Source of the DNA: an uncultured Bacteroidota bacterium
GTDB taxonomy: Bacteria; Bacteroidota; Bacteroidia; 2-12-FULL-35-15
Assembly (NCBI GenBank): GCA_903926385.1
Contig: CAIYIS010000009.1
Coordinates: 54,466-118,465, forward strand
Reading direction: 5' to 3'
DNA length: 64,000 bases
A program made the position numbers and the translations under genes. Below the pieces are notes generated by a model. That model saw only the letters and a list, made by a program, of their open reading frames with translations. It made no database searches and was not told the origin of the DNA. Shown one piece after another: positions 50,236 to 59,644 of this stretch (position 1 is the stretch's first letter; each line of letters starts with the position of its first letter).

Positions 50236-51342
50236 TTAATTATTTTTAAAATATTTAAAATCGTGATTATTTTTAACTGTCTTCAGCGATTCGAAAATCA
50301 ATTTAATTACATTCTCAACGTCTCCTTTATGAACCGATTCCACCGTAGTATGCATATAGCGTAATGGCAGGGATATTAAAGCTGACGGAACTCCACCTGT
50401 TGAATATGCAAATGCATCCGTATCTGTCCCTGTGGCTCGCGATACAGCGGCTCGCTGAAACGGAATTTTCTTTTTCTGTGCTGCAGAAATAATTAATTTC
50501 AAAAGATTATTTTGTACTGCCGGACCATAAGTTAACACTGGTCCCGAACCTGAGGCAATGTCACCCGAAGTTATTTTGTTCATCATAGGTGATTGTGTGC
50601 AATGTGTTACATCTGTACAAATAACTACATTTGGCTTTATGGTTTGTGTTATCATTTCTGCTCCTCTTAATCCCACTTCTTCCTGAACGGAATTAGTAAT
50701 GTACAATCCAAATGGTAATTTAGTTTTCGATTCTTTGAGCAAACGAGCTACTTCTGCAATCATAAAGCCACCCATTCGGTTGTCTAGCGCACGTCCTACA
50801 AAATATTTATCATTTAATATCATAAATTTATCTTCGTAGGTAATCACGCATCCAACATGCACACCCAGTGCTTCCACTTCTTTTTTACTGCTACATCCGC
50901 AATCAAGAAAAATGTTTTTTAACGATGCAGGTTCTTCTTTTCCTGCTTCGCGAACATGAATAGCAGGCCATCCAAACACAGCTTTCACTATCCCTTTATC
51001 AGTATGAATGTTTACACGTTTTGATGGTGCGATCATGTGATCGCTGCCCCCGTTGCGGCAAACATAGATAAAACCATCTTTGGTGATATAATGTACAAAC
51101 CAAGATATTTCATCTGCATGTGCTTCTATTACTACTTTAAACTCAGCCTGCGGATTAATTACTGCCACAGCTGTTCCGTAGTTGTCAATAAACGATTGAT
51201 CAACATAAGGCTTTATATAATTCAGCCAAAGTTTTTGTCCTTCGCTTTCAAACCCGGTTGGTGAAGCATTGTTCAGATAACTTTCCAAAAAATCTATCGA
51301 AGTTTTGTTGAGTATTGATTTTGTTTTTTCTTTCTTAGCCAT
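50236..51342 (-). CDS. M42-family metallo-aminopeptidase
   Basis: 368 residues; cytoplasmic, usually a dodecameric TET-type aminopeptidase trimming peptides. Metal ligands and catalytic residues: EAHADE (His75, Asp77), GRALDNRMGG (Asp187), SVQEEVGLRG (Glu221/222), CTDVTHC (Asp244) and the C-terminal RYMHTTVESVH. The N-terminal LNNASPTGFE is the usual start of the catalytic domain; a lysine-rich tail of about 14 residues precedes it. 45 bp behind the DUF885 peptidase gene, possibly an operon of peptide-degrading enzymes. Confidence 0.92.
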   Translation of the reverse strand: MAKKEKTKSILNKTSIDFLESYLNNASPTGFESEGQKLWLNYIKPYVDQSFIDNYGTAVAVINPQAEFKVVIEAHADEISWFVHYITKDGFIYVCRNGGSDHMIAPSKRVNIHTDKGIVKAVFGWPAIHVREAGKEEPASLKNIFLDCGCSSKKEVEALGVHVGCVITYEDKFMILNDKYFVGRALDNRMGGFMIAEVARLLKESKTKLPFGLYITNSVQEEVGLRGAEMITQTIKPNVVICTDVTHCTQSPMMNKITSGDIASGSGPVLTYGPAVQNNLLKLIISAAQKKKIPFQRAAVSRATGTDTDAFAYSTGGVPSALISLPLRYMHTTVESVHKGDVENVIKLIFESLKTVKNNHDFKYFKNN

Positions 51343-51387
51343 TGTATTTAGTTTATTAGTTCATAATCATATTGGTTCTATTTTTAC

Positions 51388-53232
51388 TTATAATTTCTTC
51401 GTCACCCAGTCATTCACCATTTCTTCCATAATGTCCATTGGCAATGGGCCGGAGGTTAGTATCAAATCATGGTATTCGCGAATGTCGAATTTGTTTCCGA
51501 GTTTCTTTTTCGCCATTTCACGAAGCTCAAGTATTTTATTCATTCCTATTTTATAACCCGTAGCCTGCGATGGCCAAACAATGTAGCGTTCTATTTCTTT
51601 CAGGTTATCACCTTCAGGATCGGGAGTATTGTCTTTAAAATATTTTAATGCCATTTCACGTGTCCATTTTTTTCGGTGAATACCTGTATCCACAACTAAT
51701 CGAGCCGCACGGAAAAGTTCCATTGCCAATCGGCCAAAATCAGAATACGGGTCTTGATAAAACCCTATTTCTTTTGGCACAAGTTCCGAATACAATGCCC
51801 AGCCCTCTACATAAGCTGTGTTTCCGCCATTCTTACGGAACTTAGGAAAATCTTTTAATTCCTGTGCTATGGCTATCTGCATGTGATGCCCCGGTATTCC
51901 TTCGTGATAAGCCAATGCTTCCATCTGATAATTGGCCTGTGTAGTCATGTCGTACAAATTAATATAATATCTACCGGGGCGCGAACCATCCAATGCAGGC
52001 TCTTCGTAAAATGCACCTCCCGCACTCTTTTCGCGAAAAGGTTCCACTGCTTTCACCACTATATCTGCTTTCGGAAGTGTTACAAAAAGTTTACCCAACT
52101 CTTTTTTCATATCATCAATAATCTTCACAGCTTTCACACGGTAAGCTTCTTTTCCTTCCTTGGTATTTGGATAATAAAACTGTTTGTCCGTGCGCATAAA
52201 ATCAAAAAAATCATTCAAATTGTCATTTTTAAAATGCACCTTTTTCATAATTTCTCTCATTTCATTATGTATGCGTTCTACCTCTTTCAGCCCCAGTTCG
52301 TGAATTTGGTCGGCAGTCATATTTGTGGTCGTAGTAAGTTTAAGTGCATCATCATAAAATGCATTCCCTTCGGGAAGTTTCCAGGCACCATCATCGGTGG
52401 TTGCTTTTTTCTCCAACTCTGCCCAATATGCCATCAGTTTTTCGTAAGCCGGTTTCACCGAAGTTATCATTGCCTCTCTTGCTCTTGTTATCAACTCTTT
52501 TTTTGTAGCATCATCCGCATCTTTCAGTGCATTTACTTTTTTGGTAATATCTTCGAGCAATGCATTATCAGGTTTGCCTTTTTCGAAGGGCTCTCCCGAA
52601 ATAAGATTCTTGCAATCGCTCATTACATAAGGGAAAACAAACTTTGGAGGAATAATATTTTTCCCTTCCCTTATTTTCAGATTCTCAATCAACTGATCGA
52701 ACAGCGGGCCAATGCCTGTCAATCGGGCTATGTAGGCTTCCGCTTCTTTTTTATTACCTACCGTATGTATATTAATCAAAAATGCAGGAATAGCCGAATG
52801 CGTTCCTTCCATTTGATTTACGGGGTAATTATGAAATCTCCATTTAAAATTATCAACATACTGCTGATATTGTTTTTCGAATAATCGATACGATATTTTA
52901 GCCTGAGCATCCAGCGCCTCTGTCTTAAATCTTTTGTGCAAAGCCTCCAAATCGGCTTTGGCATATTCCAGTTCCTTTTGGGCATGAGCATCGCTTATGT
53001 CAGTCCATTTATCATAATCCGTTTTTATTCCCAAATACGACTGTCTGTTTGGGTCGCGAGCCACATCGGCATCAAACACACTATCAAAAAACTTATTCGC
53101 CCTTCCCGATTCCGCTTTTATTTCCTCTGCCGAAAATGTTTTTTTATTCTCCGCTCTTTCATTTTTTCCCCCTCCGCACGAAGTTAGCACCGCAAAACCA
53201 ATAATCGTACTTGCAAATAATATCTGTTTCAT
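51388..53232 (-). CDS. DUF885-family lipoprotein (predicted zinc peptidase)
   Basis: 614 residues. Lipobox AVLTSC (Cys19). The DUF885 zinc motif YHEGIPGHHMQIAIAQ is present, together with ATGYKIGMNKILELREMA and RYYINLYDMTTQANYQMEALAYHEG. Homologues behave as metallo-carboxypeptidases or dipeptidases and are common envelope lipoproteins in Bacteroidota. Upstream has a TATATTTG promoter. Probably co-transcribed with the M42 aminopeptidase gene. Confidence 0.88.
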   Translation of the reverse strand: MKQILFASTIIGFAVLTSCGGGKNERAENKKTFSAEEIKAESGRANKFFDSVFDADVARDPNRQSYLGIKTDYDKWTDISDAHAQKELEYAKADLEALHKRFKTEALDAQAKISYRLFEKQYQQYVDNFKWRFHNYPVNQMEGTHSAIPAFLINIHTVGNKKEAEAYIARLTGIGPLFDQLIENLKIREGKNIIPPKFVFPYVMSDCKNLISGEPFEKGKPDNALLEDITKKVNALKDADDATKKELITRAREAMITSVKPAYEKLMAYWAELEKKATTDDGAWKLPEGNAFYDDALKLTTTTNMTADQIHELGLKEVERIHNEMREIMKKVHFKNDNLNDFFDFMRTDKQFYYPNTKEGKEAYRVKAVKIIDDMKKELGKLFVTLPKADIVVKAVEPFREKSAGGAFYEEPALDGSRPGRYYINLYDMTTQANYQMEALAYHEGIPGHHMQIAIAQELKDFPKFRKNGGNTAYVEGWALYSELVPKEIGFYQDPYSDFGRLAMELFRAARLVVDTGIHRKKWTREMALKYFKDNTPDPEGDNLKEIERYIVWPSQATGYKIGMNKILELREMAKKKLGNKFDIREYHDLILTSGPLPMDIMEEMVNDWVTKKL

Positions 53233-53252
53233 TTCAGTTCTTTTAATTTTTA

Positions 53253-53260
53253 CAAATATA
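53253..53260 (-). promoter_or_regulatory. -7 promoter element (TATATTTG) of the DUF885 gene
   Basis: Minus-strand TATATTTGTAAAA, 21 bp upstream of the ATG at 53232. Confidence 0.6.
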
Positions 53261-53370
53261 TGTTTTTTTGATTACAACATAGCGTATAGCGTTGATGATA
53301 TTGATTGTAAAATTGTTTGCAAAAATTTCTCAACTTGACTTAGTTGGCGAAAGGTTGAAGTATAAATTTC

Positions 53371-54303
53371 TTATTGGTTGGCAGTATTTCCGTTTTTTTG
53401 CCATGGAAACTTAGGGGCTAACTCGATACAATGGTATGGGCAGGCATCTACACAGTGTTCGCAAAGGATACAGGATTTATGGCTGATGCGTTGGTTTTGT
53501 TCCACAGCGGCCCTAACATCCACCAGCATTGGGCAATGACGGTTACATTTACCGCAGCTGTTGCACGACTGAGCATCTATAGGTGTAATCTTAAAAATCG
53601 AAAACCTCGAAAAAAGTCCTGATACAGAGATAAACGGACAAAAAGTGCGGCAGTACGTTCTTCTTCCCCAGTAGCACGACAAAAACACTCCGATGCCCAA
53701 TATCAATAGGTTTTCACCAAGTATCCACCACCGTTTGGATGTTTCAAAAATGGCGGGATTATAGTAATACGAAGCCACGCTACTAATAATGATGAGTGTG
53801 GATATATAGGTAAAAGCTATCCATTCGTTTCGGTAGCGAGGTGTTTTAACTTTTGGATTTAGTGGTTGAACAAGTTCGAATACAGCCCCACTCCAGCAGG
53901 CTCGGGAACAAAAAGCATTGCCCATGATGAAAGGTAGGAATAAACGGGCAAAGGCAAACTGAATGAAAGCACCTGTTATGACGCCTGCATATAAATCGAA
54001 AAAAAGTTCTGAAAACTGAAAGTTCACATTATGGAAAAGTGAAAGTCCTATAAAAAGTCCGCCTCCAACAGCTGCTTGAATGGTGCGTCTGAAAATTTGT
54101 TTGTATTTCGGAAACTGCAATGTTACCCACTCTCCAATAGCGGATGCGGAACCAAGCGAAATGAAAAGAAAAAGGTATATAAACTTGGAGCGGAGCAATG
54201 CCACCACCAGTCCCACGAGTGTAAACACTACCAATAGTGTAATCGGAAAAGCATATTTGCGGAGCAGTTGTTCTGTTGTGGTTTTCGAAGCGGTTACTGT
54301 CAT
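53371..54303 (-). CDS. NapH/NosR-like membrane ferredoxin (two 4Fe-4S clusters)
   Basis: 310 residues. About five TM segments (25-65, 75-95, 105-125, 165-185, 195-212), then the cytoplasmic RRTYCRTFCPFISVSG (CxxxCP motif of NapH/NosR/RdxA proteins) and two 4Fe-4S motifs CNSCGKCNRHCP and CILCEHCVDACP. An extra FCSRACWSGAVFELV motif lies in the membrane half. Such proteins pass electrons from quinol to periplasmic or flavin partners, but no nitrate, nitrous-oxide or cytochrome oxidase gene is present nearby, so the electron acceptor is unknown. 23 bp before pfkA in genome order. Confidence 0.85.
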   Translation of the reverse strand: MTVTASKTTTEQLLRKYAFPITLLVVFTLVGLVVALLRSKFIYLFLFISLGSASAIGEWVTLQFPKYKQIFRRTIQAAVGGGLFIGLSLFHNVNFQFSELFFDLYAGVITGAFIQFAFARLFLPFIMGNAFCSRACWSGAVFELVQPLNPKVKTPRYRNEWIAFTYISTLIIISSVASYYYNPAIFETSKRWWILGENLLILGIGVFLSCYWGRRTYCRTFCPFISVSGLFSRFSIFKITPIDAQSCNSCGKCNRHCPMLVDVRAAVEQNQRISHKSCILCEHCVDACPYHCIELAPKFPWQKNGNTANQ

Positions 54304-54326
54304 GTCAGGGCAGAAATGGAGTACTC

Positions 54327-55295
54327 TTATAGCGAGAGAATATTTACCATACGCATCAGGTCGGGATTGAGTTCCTGAATATGTTTAACTGCATTCTGAA
54401 AAGGGGTGTATACAATGTTTTTGTCCACAATTCCTATCATAACATTGGTTTTGCCTTGTAACAGAGCCTCCACAGCAGAGAAGCCAATTCTGCTACTGTT
54501 TACGCGATCCATAGCTGAAGGATTACCCCCGCGCTGAATGTGTCCGAGAATGGTGACACGTGTATCGTATTCGGGAAGACGAGCTTTTACTTTTTCTGCA
54601 ATGGTAAAAGCACCTCCCGCTTCATCACCTTCGGCTACAATAATAATCTTTGATGATTTACTTTTCCTCCCATTAGCAAGTCGGTGAATCAAATCTTCCA
54701 CATCAGTTTTAGTTTCTGGAATAATGATGCTCTCTGCACCCACTCCTATACCTGCACGCAACGCTATAAGTCCTGCATCGCGCCCCATTACTTCCACAAA
54801 GAATAAACGGTCATGACTTTCGGCTGTGTCTCTTATTTTATCCACAGCTTCCACCACCGTATTGATGGCTGTATCGTAACCAATGGTAAAGTCGGTTCCC
54901 ACCAAATCGTTGTCGATAGTGCCCGGACAACCTACTAATGGAATGTCAGATATTTTACTGAACTCGAGGGCTCCTTTAAAAGTACCGTCACCACCAATTG
55001 CTACAAGACCATCTATATGATGGTTTTTTAAATTTGTCAACGCTGTTTGTCGTCCTTCAATGGTAAGAAAATCTTTGCTTCGCGCTGTTTTGAGTATGGT
55101 TCCGCCACGGTGAATAATGTTGGCCACCGATTTCGAATTCATGGTAATGAACTCGTTTTTAATCATGCCGTCATAGCCATGCATAATGCCAGCTATTTCC
55201 AGTTTGTGGTAAACTGCAGTGCGGACTACTGCTCTCAAGCAGGCATTCATGCCCGGTGAGTCGCCTCCTGATGTGAATACAGCTATTTTTTTCAT
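54327..55295 (-). CDS. pfkA: ATP-dependent 6-phosphofructokinase
   Basis: 322 residues, the usual PfkA length. Phosphorylates fructose-6-phosphate in glycolysis. Motifs: GGDSPGMNACLRAVVR (ATP-binding, residues 10-25), IGGDGTFKGA (100-109; Gly after GGDG favours ATP over PPi), the catalytic segment PGTIDND, FVEVMGRDAGL and GHIQRGG. Same strand as the downstream ferredoxin gene, probably co-transcribed by chance of position. Confidence 0.95.
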   Translation of the reverse strand: MKKIAVFTSGGDSPGMNACLRAVVRTAVYHKLEIAGIMHGYDGMIKNEFITMNSKSVANIIHRGGTILKTARSKDFLTIEGRQTALTNLKNHHIDGLVAIGGDGTFKGALEFSKISDIPLVGCPGTIDNDLVGTDFTIGYDTAINTVVEAVDKIRDTAESHDRLFFVEVMGRDAGLIALRAGIGVGAESIIIPETKTDVEDLIHRLANGRKSKSSKIIIVAEGDEAGGAFTIAEKVKARLPEYDTRVTILGHIQRGGNPSAMDRVNSSRIGFSAVEALLQGKTNVMIGIVDKNIVYTPFQNAVKHIQELNPDLMRMVNILSL

Positions 55296-55340
55296 TCTAT
55301 TATAAATAAGATTGGATTCAATTTAATGATAGATAATAAA

Positions 55341-56543
55341 TCAATCTTGCCTTTTCTTTTTCTGATATCCCTCTTCCAGTTTGTGTGTTTTCTTTGTTCC
55401 CTGGTACATTTCGAATTTCATAAAACGACATTCGAGAGGCCCATTAAACAATGCTATTTTACGAGAAGGACGCAAACCGACATTTTTGAACGCATCCATA
55501 TTTGAACTCAATATCCAGCAATCGTAACCCGAGAAATTTTTCTTAAACGTATCTCCCATCATTTTGTACAACTCACCAATATTATCTTTATCCATTCGTT
55601 CGCCATAAGGCGGATTGATAACCACAACGCCTCTTCCGGGAGGAACTTCAAAATCTTTCATGTCGCAAATCTTAACAGATACCACATCATCAACTTTCGC
55701 TAGTTTGATATTTTCTTTTGCCTTCTTGGCCACATTAGGCGAAATTTCTCCTCCTAGAATAACCTGCTTGTGGTCGGTAATTTTATTTACAGCAGAATCG
55801 AAAATAAGGTTCCATAATTCTTCATCAAATGGTAAATATTTTTTCCATCGCTCGAATCCATAGTCTTCACGGAAGTATCCGGGAGGAATATTATTTGCAA
55901 TCAATGCAGCTTCGATAAGAATGGTGCCTGAGCCACACATCGGGTCAATAAAATTAGTTCGTTTGTCCCATCCGGTTAATAACACCAGCCCGGCAGCGAG
56001 CACCTCGTTGATGGGAGCCAGATTGGTTTTGTCGCGGTAACCGCGTTTGTGCAGCGATTCGCCCGAACTGTCGAGAGCTACAGTACAAGTATCATTATAT
56101 ACATGCAGATTTATACGAAGCGTAGGCTTATCAAGATCTACCGAAGGGCGCTCACCATGTTTCGCTCTGAACTGATCCACGATTGCGTCTTTTGCTTTCT
56201 GTGAAAGATACTGAGAGTGGGTGAACAAATCGGAACTTAACACTGTGTCGATGGCAAGTGTATCGCCAACATCCATGTAATCTTCCCAGTTAATGGATTG
56301 CATGCCTTCGTAAAAAGATTTTTCATCAGTAACTGTGAATGTATGAAAGGGGACTAAAATCCTCAATGCAGTTCGAAGCGACAAATTAGCTTTATACATA
56401 AATCCTTTGTCACCCGAAAAACTAACAGCGCGATTGTGTTCTTCCACATCTTTGGCTCCAAGTCGTTGCAGTTCCTGAGCTAGTATTTCTTCCAAACCAA
56501 AAATAGTTTTGGCAATCATTTTAAAATCGTTTTCTTCTTTCAC
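55341..56543 (-). CDS. THUMP-domain class I RNA methyltransferase (RlmL/YpsC-like)
   Basis: 400 residues. N-terminal ferredoxin-like + THUMP region (AKTIFGLEEILAQELQRLGA, then DPxxxVDLDKPTLRINLHVYND). The methyltransferase domain has FIDPMCGSGTILIEAALIANN (motif I, about 200-220) and the target-binding NPPYGERMDKDN (motif IV). This corresponds to the N-terminal half of E. coli RlmL, which makes m2G2445 in 23S rRNA; the second RlmK half is absent, as usual outside gammaproteobacteria. A Lys-rich C-terminus (KLEEGYQKKKRQD) probably contacts RNA. Confidence 0.9.
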   Translation of the reverse strand: MKEENDFKMIAKTIFGLEEILAQELQRLGAKDVEEHNRAVSFSGDKGFMYKANLSLRTALRILVPFHTFTVTDEKSFYEGMQSINWEDYMDVGDTLAIDTVLSSDLFTHSQYLSQKAKDAIVDQFRAKHGERPSVDLDKPTLRINLHVYNDTCTVALDSSGESLHKRGYRDKTNLAPINEVLAAGLVLLTGWDKRTNFIDPMCGSGTILIEAALIANNIPPGYFREDYGFERWKKYLPFDEELWNLIFDSAVNKITDHKQVILGGEISPNVAKKAKENIKLAKVDDVVSVKICDMKDFEVPPGRGVVVINPPYGERMDKDNIGELYKMMGDTFKKNFSGYDCWILSSNMDAFKNVGLRPSRKIALFNGPLECRFMKFEMYQGTKKTHKLEEGYQKKKRQD

Positions 56544-56594
56544 TTGTTAAGTATTGTGCAAACCGAATAGTGCGGATGCAGATTAGTATATTAT

Positions 56595-57977
56595 CTACTG
56601 CAAACCATGTTGCGTAATCATCCAAATCAACGCTCCTAAAGCAGCATCTCCCAACTCGAGTTCGCGTTTGTTTACATATTCAAATTTGTCTATGGCTGTA
56701 TGATGATGTACAAAATATCTTTGTGAATCCGGTCTCAATTCCAAACAGGGAACATTTTGCTCTTTCAACGGATTGATATCAGAGCCACTTCCGTCACGGT
56801 CGAATTCATACACTCCATAGGGCTCGAACAACGGTCTCCAGCTTTTAATTTTAGTTTTTACGGCAGGAGTAACATCGCTGCTGAAACCACGTGGAGTAAA
56901 TCCTCCGGCATCCGATTCGATGGCTGCAATATGTTTTTCATTATTCTTCTTCGCAAGTTCGGCATATTTCTTTCCGCCTCTTCCTCCATTTTCTTCGTTC
57001 ATAAAAGCTACTGCACGTATTGTGCATTTTGGTTTTATACCTAAAGCTTTATAGATACGAAGCACTTCGATGGACTGTACAATGCCCGCTCCATCGTCAT
57101 GCGCACCGGTACCCAAGTCCCACGAATCAAGATGTCCGCCAACTACAACATATTCTTTTGGTCTTTCTGTGCCACGAATTTCACCTACTACATTATATGA
57201 TTTTGCATCCGGTAATGTGTTGCAACTCATTTTCAGGAAAAATTTAAGGTCTTTATTTTTCTTCAATTGACTGCTTAACCAGTTCGCACCATTGGTACTT
57301 ATGCAACAGCCGGGAATTTTAGAAATAGAATCAACATAACCCATCACTCCTGTATGAGGATAATCATCCTGAGTTAATGTACACGAACGAACCACTACAG
57401 CAAGTGCTCCCATTTTTGAAGCTTCCATAGCTCCGGCCCAGCGCTGCTGAACAGCTTTACCATAAGCATTAAATGTTTCGATAAAAGAAGGATCCATTGG
57501 TTCATTATAGAAAACGATTTTTCCTTTTATTTTTTCTTTGCCAAGTGCAGCCAGACCTTTAATGCCGATTACCTCCACAATATTGGCTGTGATACCTTCT
57601 TCTGGAGTAGGAACAGAACCACCTAATGCACATATGGGAAGTTCGCGAACATCTGAAGGCCCTGAACCAATAGCTTTACCAACCTCTTTGGCTCCTCTCA
57701 CCCAATGAGGCACCATACATTCCTGAAGGAATACAGTATCTGCACCGGCTTCCTTCATTACTTTGAAAACCCACTCCACTGCCTGCTGAGCCTGAGGAGA
57801 ACCACTTAACCGCGGCCCGATGGTATTGCACAAATATTCAAGATTGGAATAACTTTTTCCATTCGTTAAGGCTTCTGCATATATTTTCTTAATCATTGCC
57901 GAATCCGTTTGCGCAAGTGATGCTGTGGCTGAAAAGACAGTTAATGCAGCAATCAGTGATGTTTTTAGTTTATTCAT
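56595..57977 (-). CDS. Secreted M28-family zinc peptidase
   Basis: 460 residues, signal peptide MNKLKTSLIAALTVFSATASLAQ. A PA-like insert domain (about 130-260, IKGKIVFYNEP) is followed by the M28 core: GGHLDSWDLGTGAHDDGAG (His282, Asp294), FMNEENGGRGG (Glu328/329), IESDAGG (Asp356) and the last His in FVHHHTAIDKF. This is the layout of plasma glutamate-carboxypeptidase/Q-type aminopeptidases. It cleaves N-terminal residues or dipeptides in the periplasm or outside. The C-terminus ends without a T9SS domain. Confidence 0.92.
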   Translation of the reverse strand: MNKLKTSLIAALTVFSATASLAQTDSAMIKKIYAEALTNGKSYSNLEYLCNTIGPRLSGSPQAQQAVEWVFKVMKEAGADTVFLQECMVPHWVRGAKEVGKAIGSGPSDVRELPICALGGSVPTPEEGITANIVEVIGIKGLAALGKEKIKGKIVFYNEPMDPSFIETFNAYGKAVQQRWAGAMEASKMGALAVVVRSCTLTQDDYPHTGVMGYVDSISKIPGCCISTNGANWLSSQLKKNKDLKFFLKMSCNTLPDAKSYNVVGEIRGTERPKEYVVVGGHLDSWDLGTGAHDDGAGIVQSIEVLRIYKALGIKPKCTIRAVAFMNEENGGRGGKKYAELAKKNNEKHIAAIESDAGGFTPRGFSSDVTPAVKTKIKSWRPLFEPYGVYEFDRDGSGSDINPLKEQNVPCLELRPDSQRYFVHHHTAIDKFEYVNKRELELGDAALGALIWMITQHGLQ

Positions 57978-58017
57978 AATTCTGTTTTAAATTTTAATTT
58001 ACAATTCTAATATTTAT

Positions 58018-58365
58018 TTAGCGCAATACCACATCAGTTATTACTTGCGAACCAGCATGGTCGTTCAGTATTTTTATAATCTTGGTTTTGGCAAGTGCAA
58101 GTTCATTGCGCAAAGCAGACGAATCTAGTGTTACAATCAGTTGTTTATTTCTGATTACGATGTCTTGGGTGTGCTTCGCAATCATTGCTCCCATTAAAGA
58201 TTCCCAAGAAGCAATAAGTTTTTTTTCCGAAAGTTTATCATTCAGTTTATACACTTTCAATAAATTCTCAATTGCTTCCTTTATGCTATGTTCGTTGTGT
58301 TTGCTCAATTTATTATTAGTTAGTAATGGTTGGTTGTTGTATCGGCAAGGTAACATCTGTAACAT
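58018..58365 (-). CDS. DUF721 (DciA-like) protein
   Basis: 115 residues from ATG 58365, which overlaps the end of recF by 50 bp. The conserved part begins LSKHNEHSIKEAIENLLKVYKLNDKLSEK and continues WESLMGAMIAKHTQ and KQLIVTLDSSALRNELALAKTKI, the typical DUF721/DciA pattern: a KH-like module that in many bacteria loads the replicative helicase DnaB. A TTG at 58308, 8 bp after the recF stop, would give MSKHNEHS and is an equally plausible start. Partner of recF in a DNA-replication/repair operon. Confidence 0.82.
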   Translation of the reverse strand: MLQMLPCRYNNQPLLTNNKLSKHNEHSIKEAIENLLKVYKLNDKLSEKKLIASWESLMGAMIAKHTQDIVIRNKQLIVTLDSSALRNELALAKTKIIKILNDHAGSQVITDVVLR

Positions 58366-59452
58366 GTCCTTGTGTTATTTTAAAAACTTTGAAATCGGCT
58401 GAACCCTGCTTAAACAAGTCAGCGAGGCGTGTTGGATGCGTATCGGTAATAAACAGTTGACCGAAATTATCGCTGCTCACAATGTCCATGAGTTGCTTTA
58501 CCCTTAAATCATCCAGTTTATCATAAATATCATCCAGCAGAAGAATAGGTGTAACCTGTTTTATGTTTTTAATGAAATCGAATTGTGCAAGTTTGAGTGC
58601 AATCAGAAACGACTTTTGTTGTCCTTGCGATGCATATTTTTTTAAAGGAAAGGTATCGATGGTAAATTCCAAATCATCTTTATGAATACCCACGGTAGTG
58701 TATTGAAGTATACGGTCGCGATTCAAAGCGTTTTCGAGCACCTGTTCAAAATCGTTATTGTTTAAATGAGAAGTGTACTCAATGCCTACTTTTTCTCTTC
58801 CTCCCGAAATCAGTTCGTAGTACTTTTGAAAAATTGGAATGAAACTATTGATAAAACTATTGCGCTTTTCATAAATTCTCCTTCCGTAATCTGTTAATTG
58901 CATATCCCAAATTTCGAGCGAAGCTTTTTCAAACTTACCGCTATCGGCAATTTGTTTGAGTAATGCATTTCGATGCGATAACACTTTATTATATGCAATT
59001 AGATTTTCGAGATAATCGCGGTCGAACTGGGCAATGACACTATCAATAAATTTTCTTCTGCTTTCGCTGCCGTCTGTAATAAGTTCCGAATCGGCCGGAG
59101 AAACCATAACTAATGGATACAGCCCAATGTGTTCGGCTAACCGGGTATATTCCTTTTTATTTCGTTTAAAGTGTTTTTTTTGATTTCGTTTCAATCCGCA
59201 ATACACTTCGTCTTCTTCATTATTATTGTCAAAAAAACCCTGAACTAAGAAAAAAGGAGCATCGTGCAGTATATTTTGACTGTCGATGGGATTAAAGAAG
59301 CTTTTGCAGAAGGAAAGGTAATGAATTGCATCCAGAATATTGGTTTTCCCCTCGCCATTGTTGCCTGTCAGGCAATTCAGGTGATGACTGAACTCCAATA
59401 CCGCCTCCGGATAGTTTTTAAAATTAATTAAAGATATTTTTTTTAGATGCAT
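58316..59452 (-). CDS. recF: DNA replication/repair protein RecF
   Basis: 378 residues from MHLKKISLINFKNYPEA (ATG 59452); an ATG 18 bp further upstream adds LPELK and seems less likely. SMC-like ATPase: Walker A GNNGEGKTNIL, signature YASQGQQKSFLIALKLA, Walker B PILLLDDIYDKLDDLR and D-loop. RecF binds gapped DNA and helps RecOR to load RecA. Length and motifs are normal. Upstream (59480-59527) lies a hairpin AAAAAGCCT/AGGCTTTTT with a long loop whose role is unclear; no TAnnTTTG promoter was found. Confidence 0.94.
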   Translation of the reverse strand: MHLKKISLINFKNYPEAVLEFSHHLNCLTGNNGEGKTNILDAIHYLSFCKSFFNPIDSQNILHDAPFFLVQGFFDNNNEEDEVYCGLKRNQKKHFKRNKKEYTRLAEHIGLYPLVMVSPADSELITDGSESRRKFIDSVIAQFDRDYLENLIAYNKVLSHRNALLKQIADSGKFEKASLEIWDMQLTDYGRRIYEKRNSFINSFIPIFQKYYELISGGREKVGIEYTSHLNNNDFEQVLENALNRDRILQYTTVGIHKDDLEFTIDTFPLKKYASQGQQKSFLIALKLAQFDFIKNIKQVTPILLLDDIYDKLDDLRVKQLMDIVSSDNFGQLFITDTHPTRLADLFKQGSADFKVFKITQGHVTDVTLPIQQPTITN

Positions 59453-59606
59453 TTTTAATTCCGGTAACACTTTTTAGCATTAAAAAGCCTGTTAATAAAG
59501 GTTTTTGTCATATACAGAGGCTTTTTTAAAGCGAGTAAAAATACCTAAAAAAACAGGATTGGGGTTCATAATTGCAAATTAAATTATGGTATATGCAAAA
59601 AAAACA

Positions 59607-59614
59607 TATTTTTG
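59607..59614 (+). promoter_or_regulatory. -7 promoter element (TATTTTTG) of the TPR gene
   Basis: TATTTTTGCAATCC, predicted start near 59621. It shows that a TTG at 59612 cannot be the start codon and supports ATG 59645. Confidence 0.6.
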
Positions 59615-59644
59615 CAATCCGTTAATTTAGAATTAAACCAAAAA

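Noticed and set aside
51883..52884. 333-codon plus-strand frame antisense to the DUF885 gene
   Set aside because: It lies fully opposite a well-supported peptidase gene; its Phe/His/Cys-rich translation is typical of an antisense shadow.
59480..59527. AAAAAGCCT/AGGCTTTTT hairpin as a terminator
   Set aside because: No gene ends here on either strand and the loop is long (about 30 nt); function left open.
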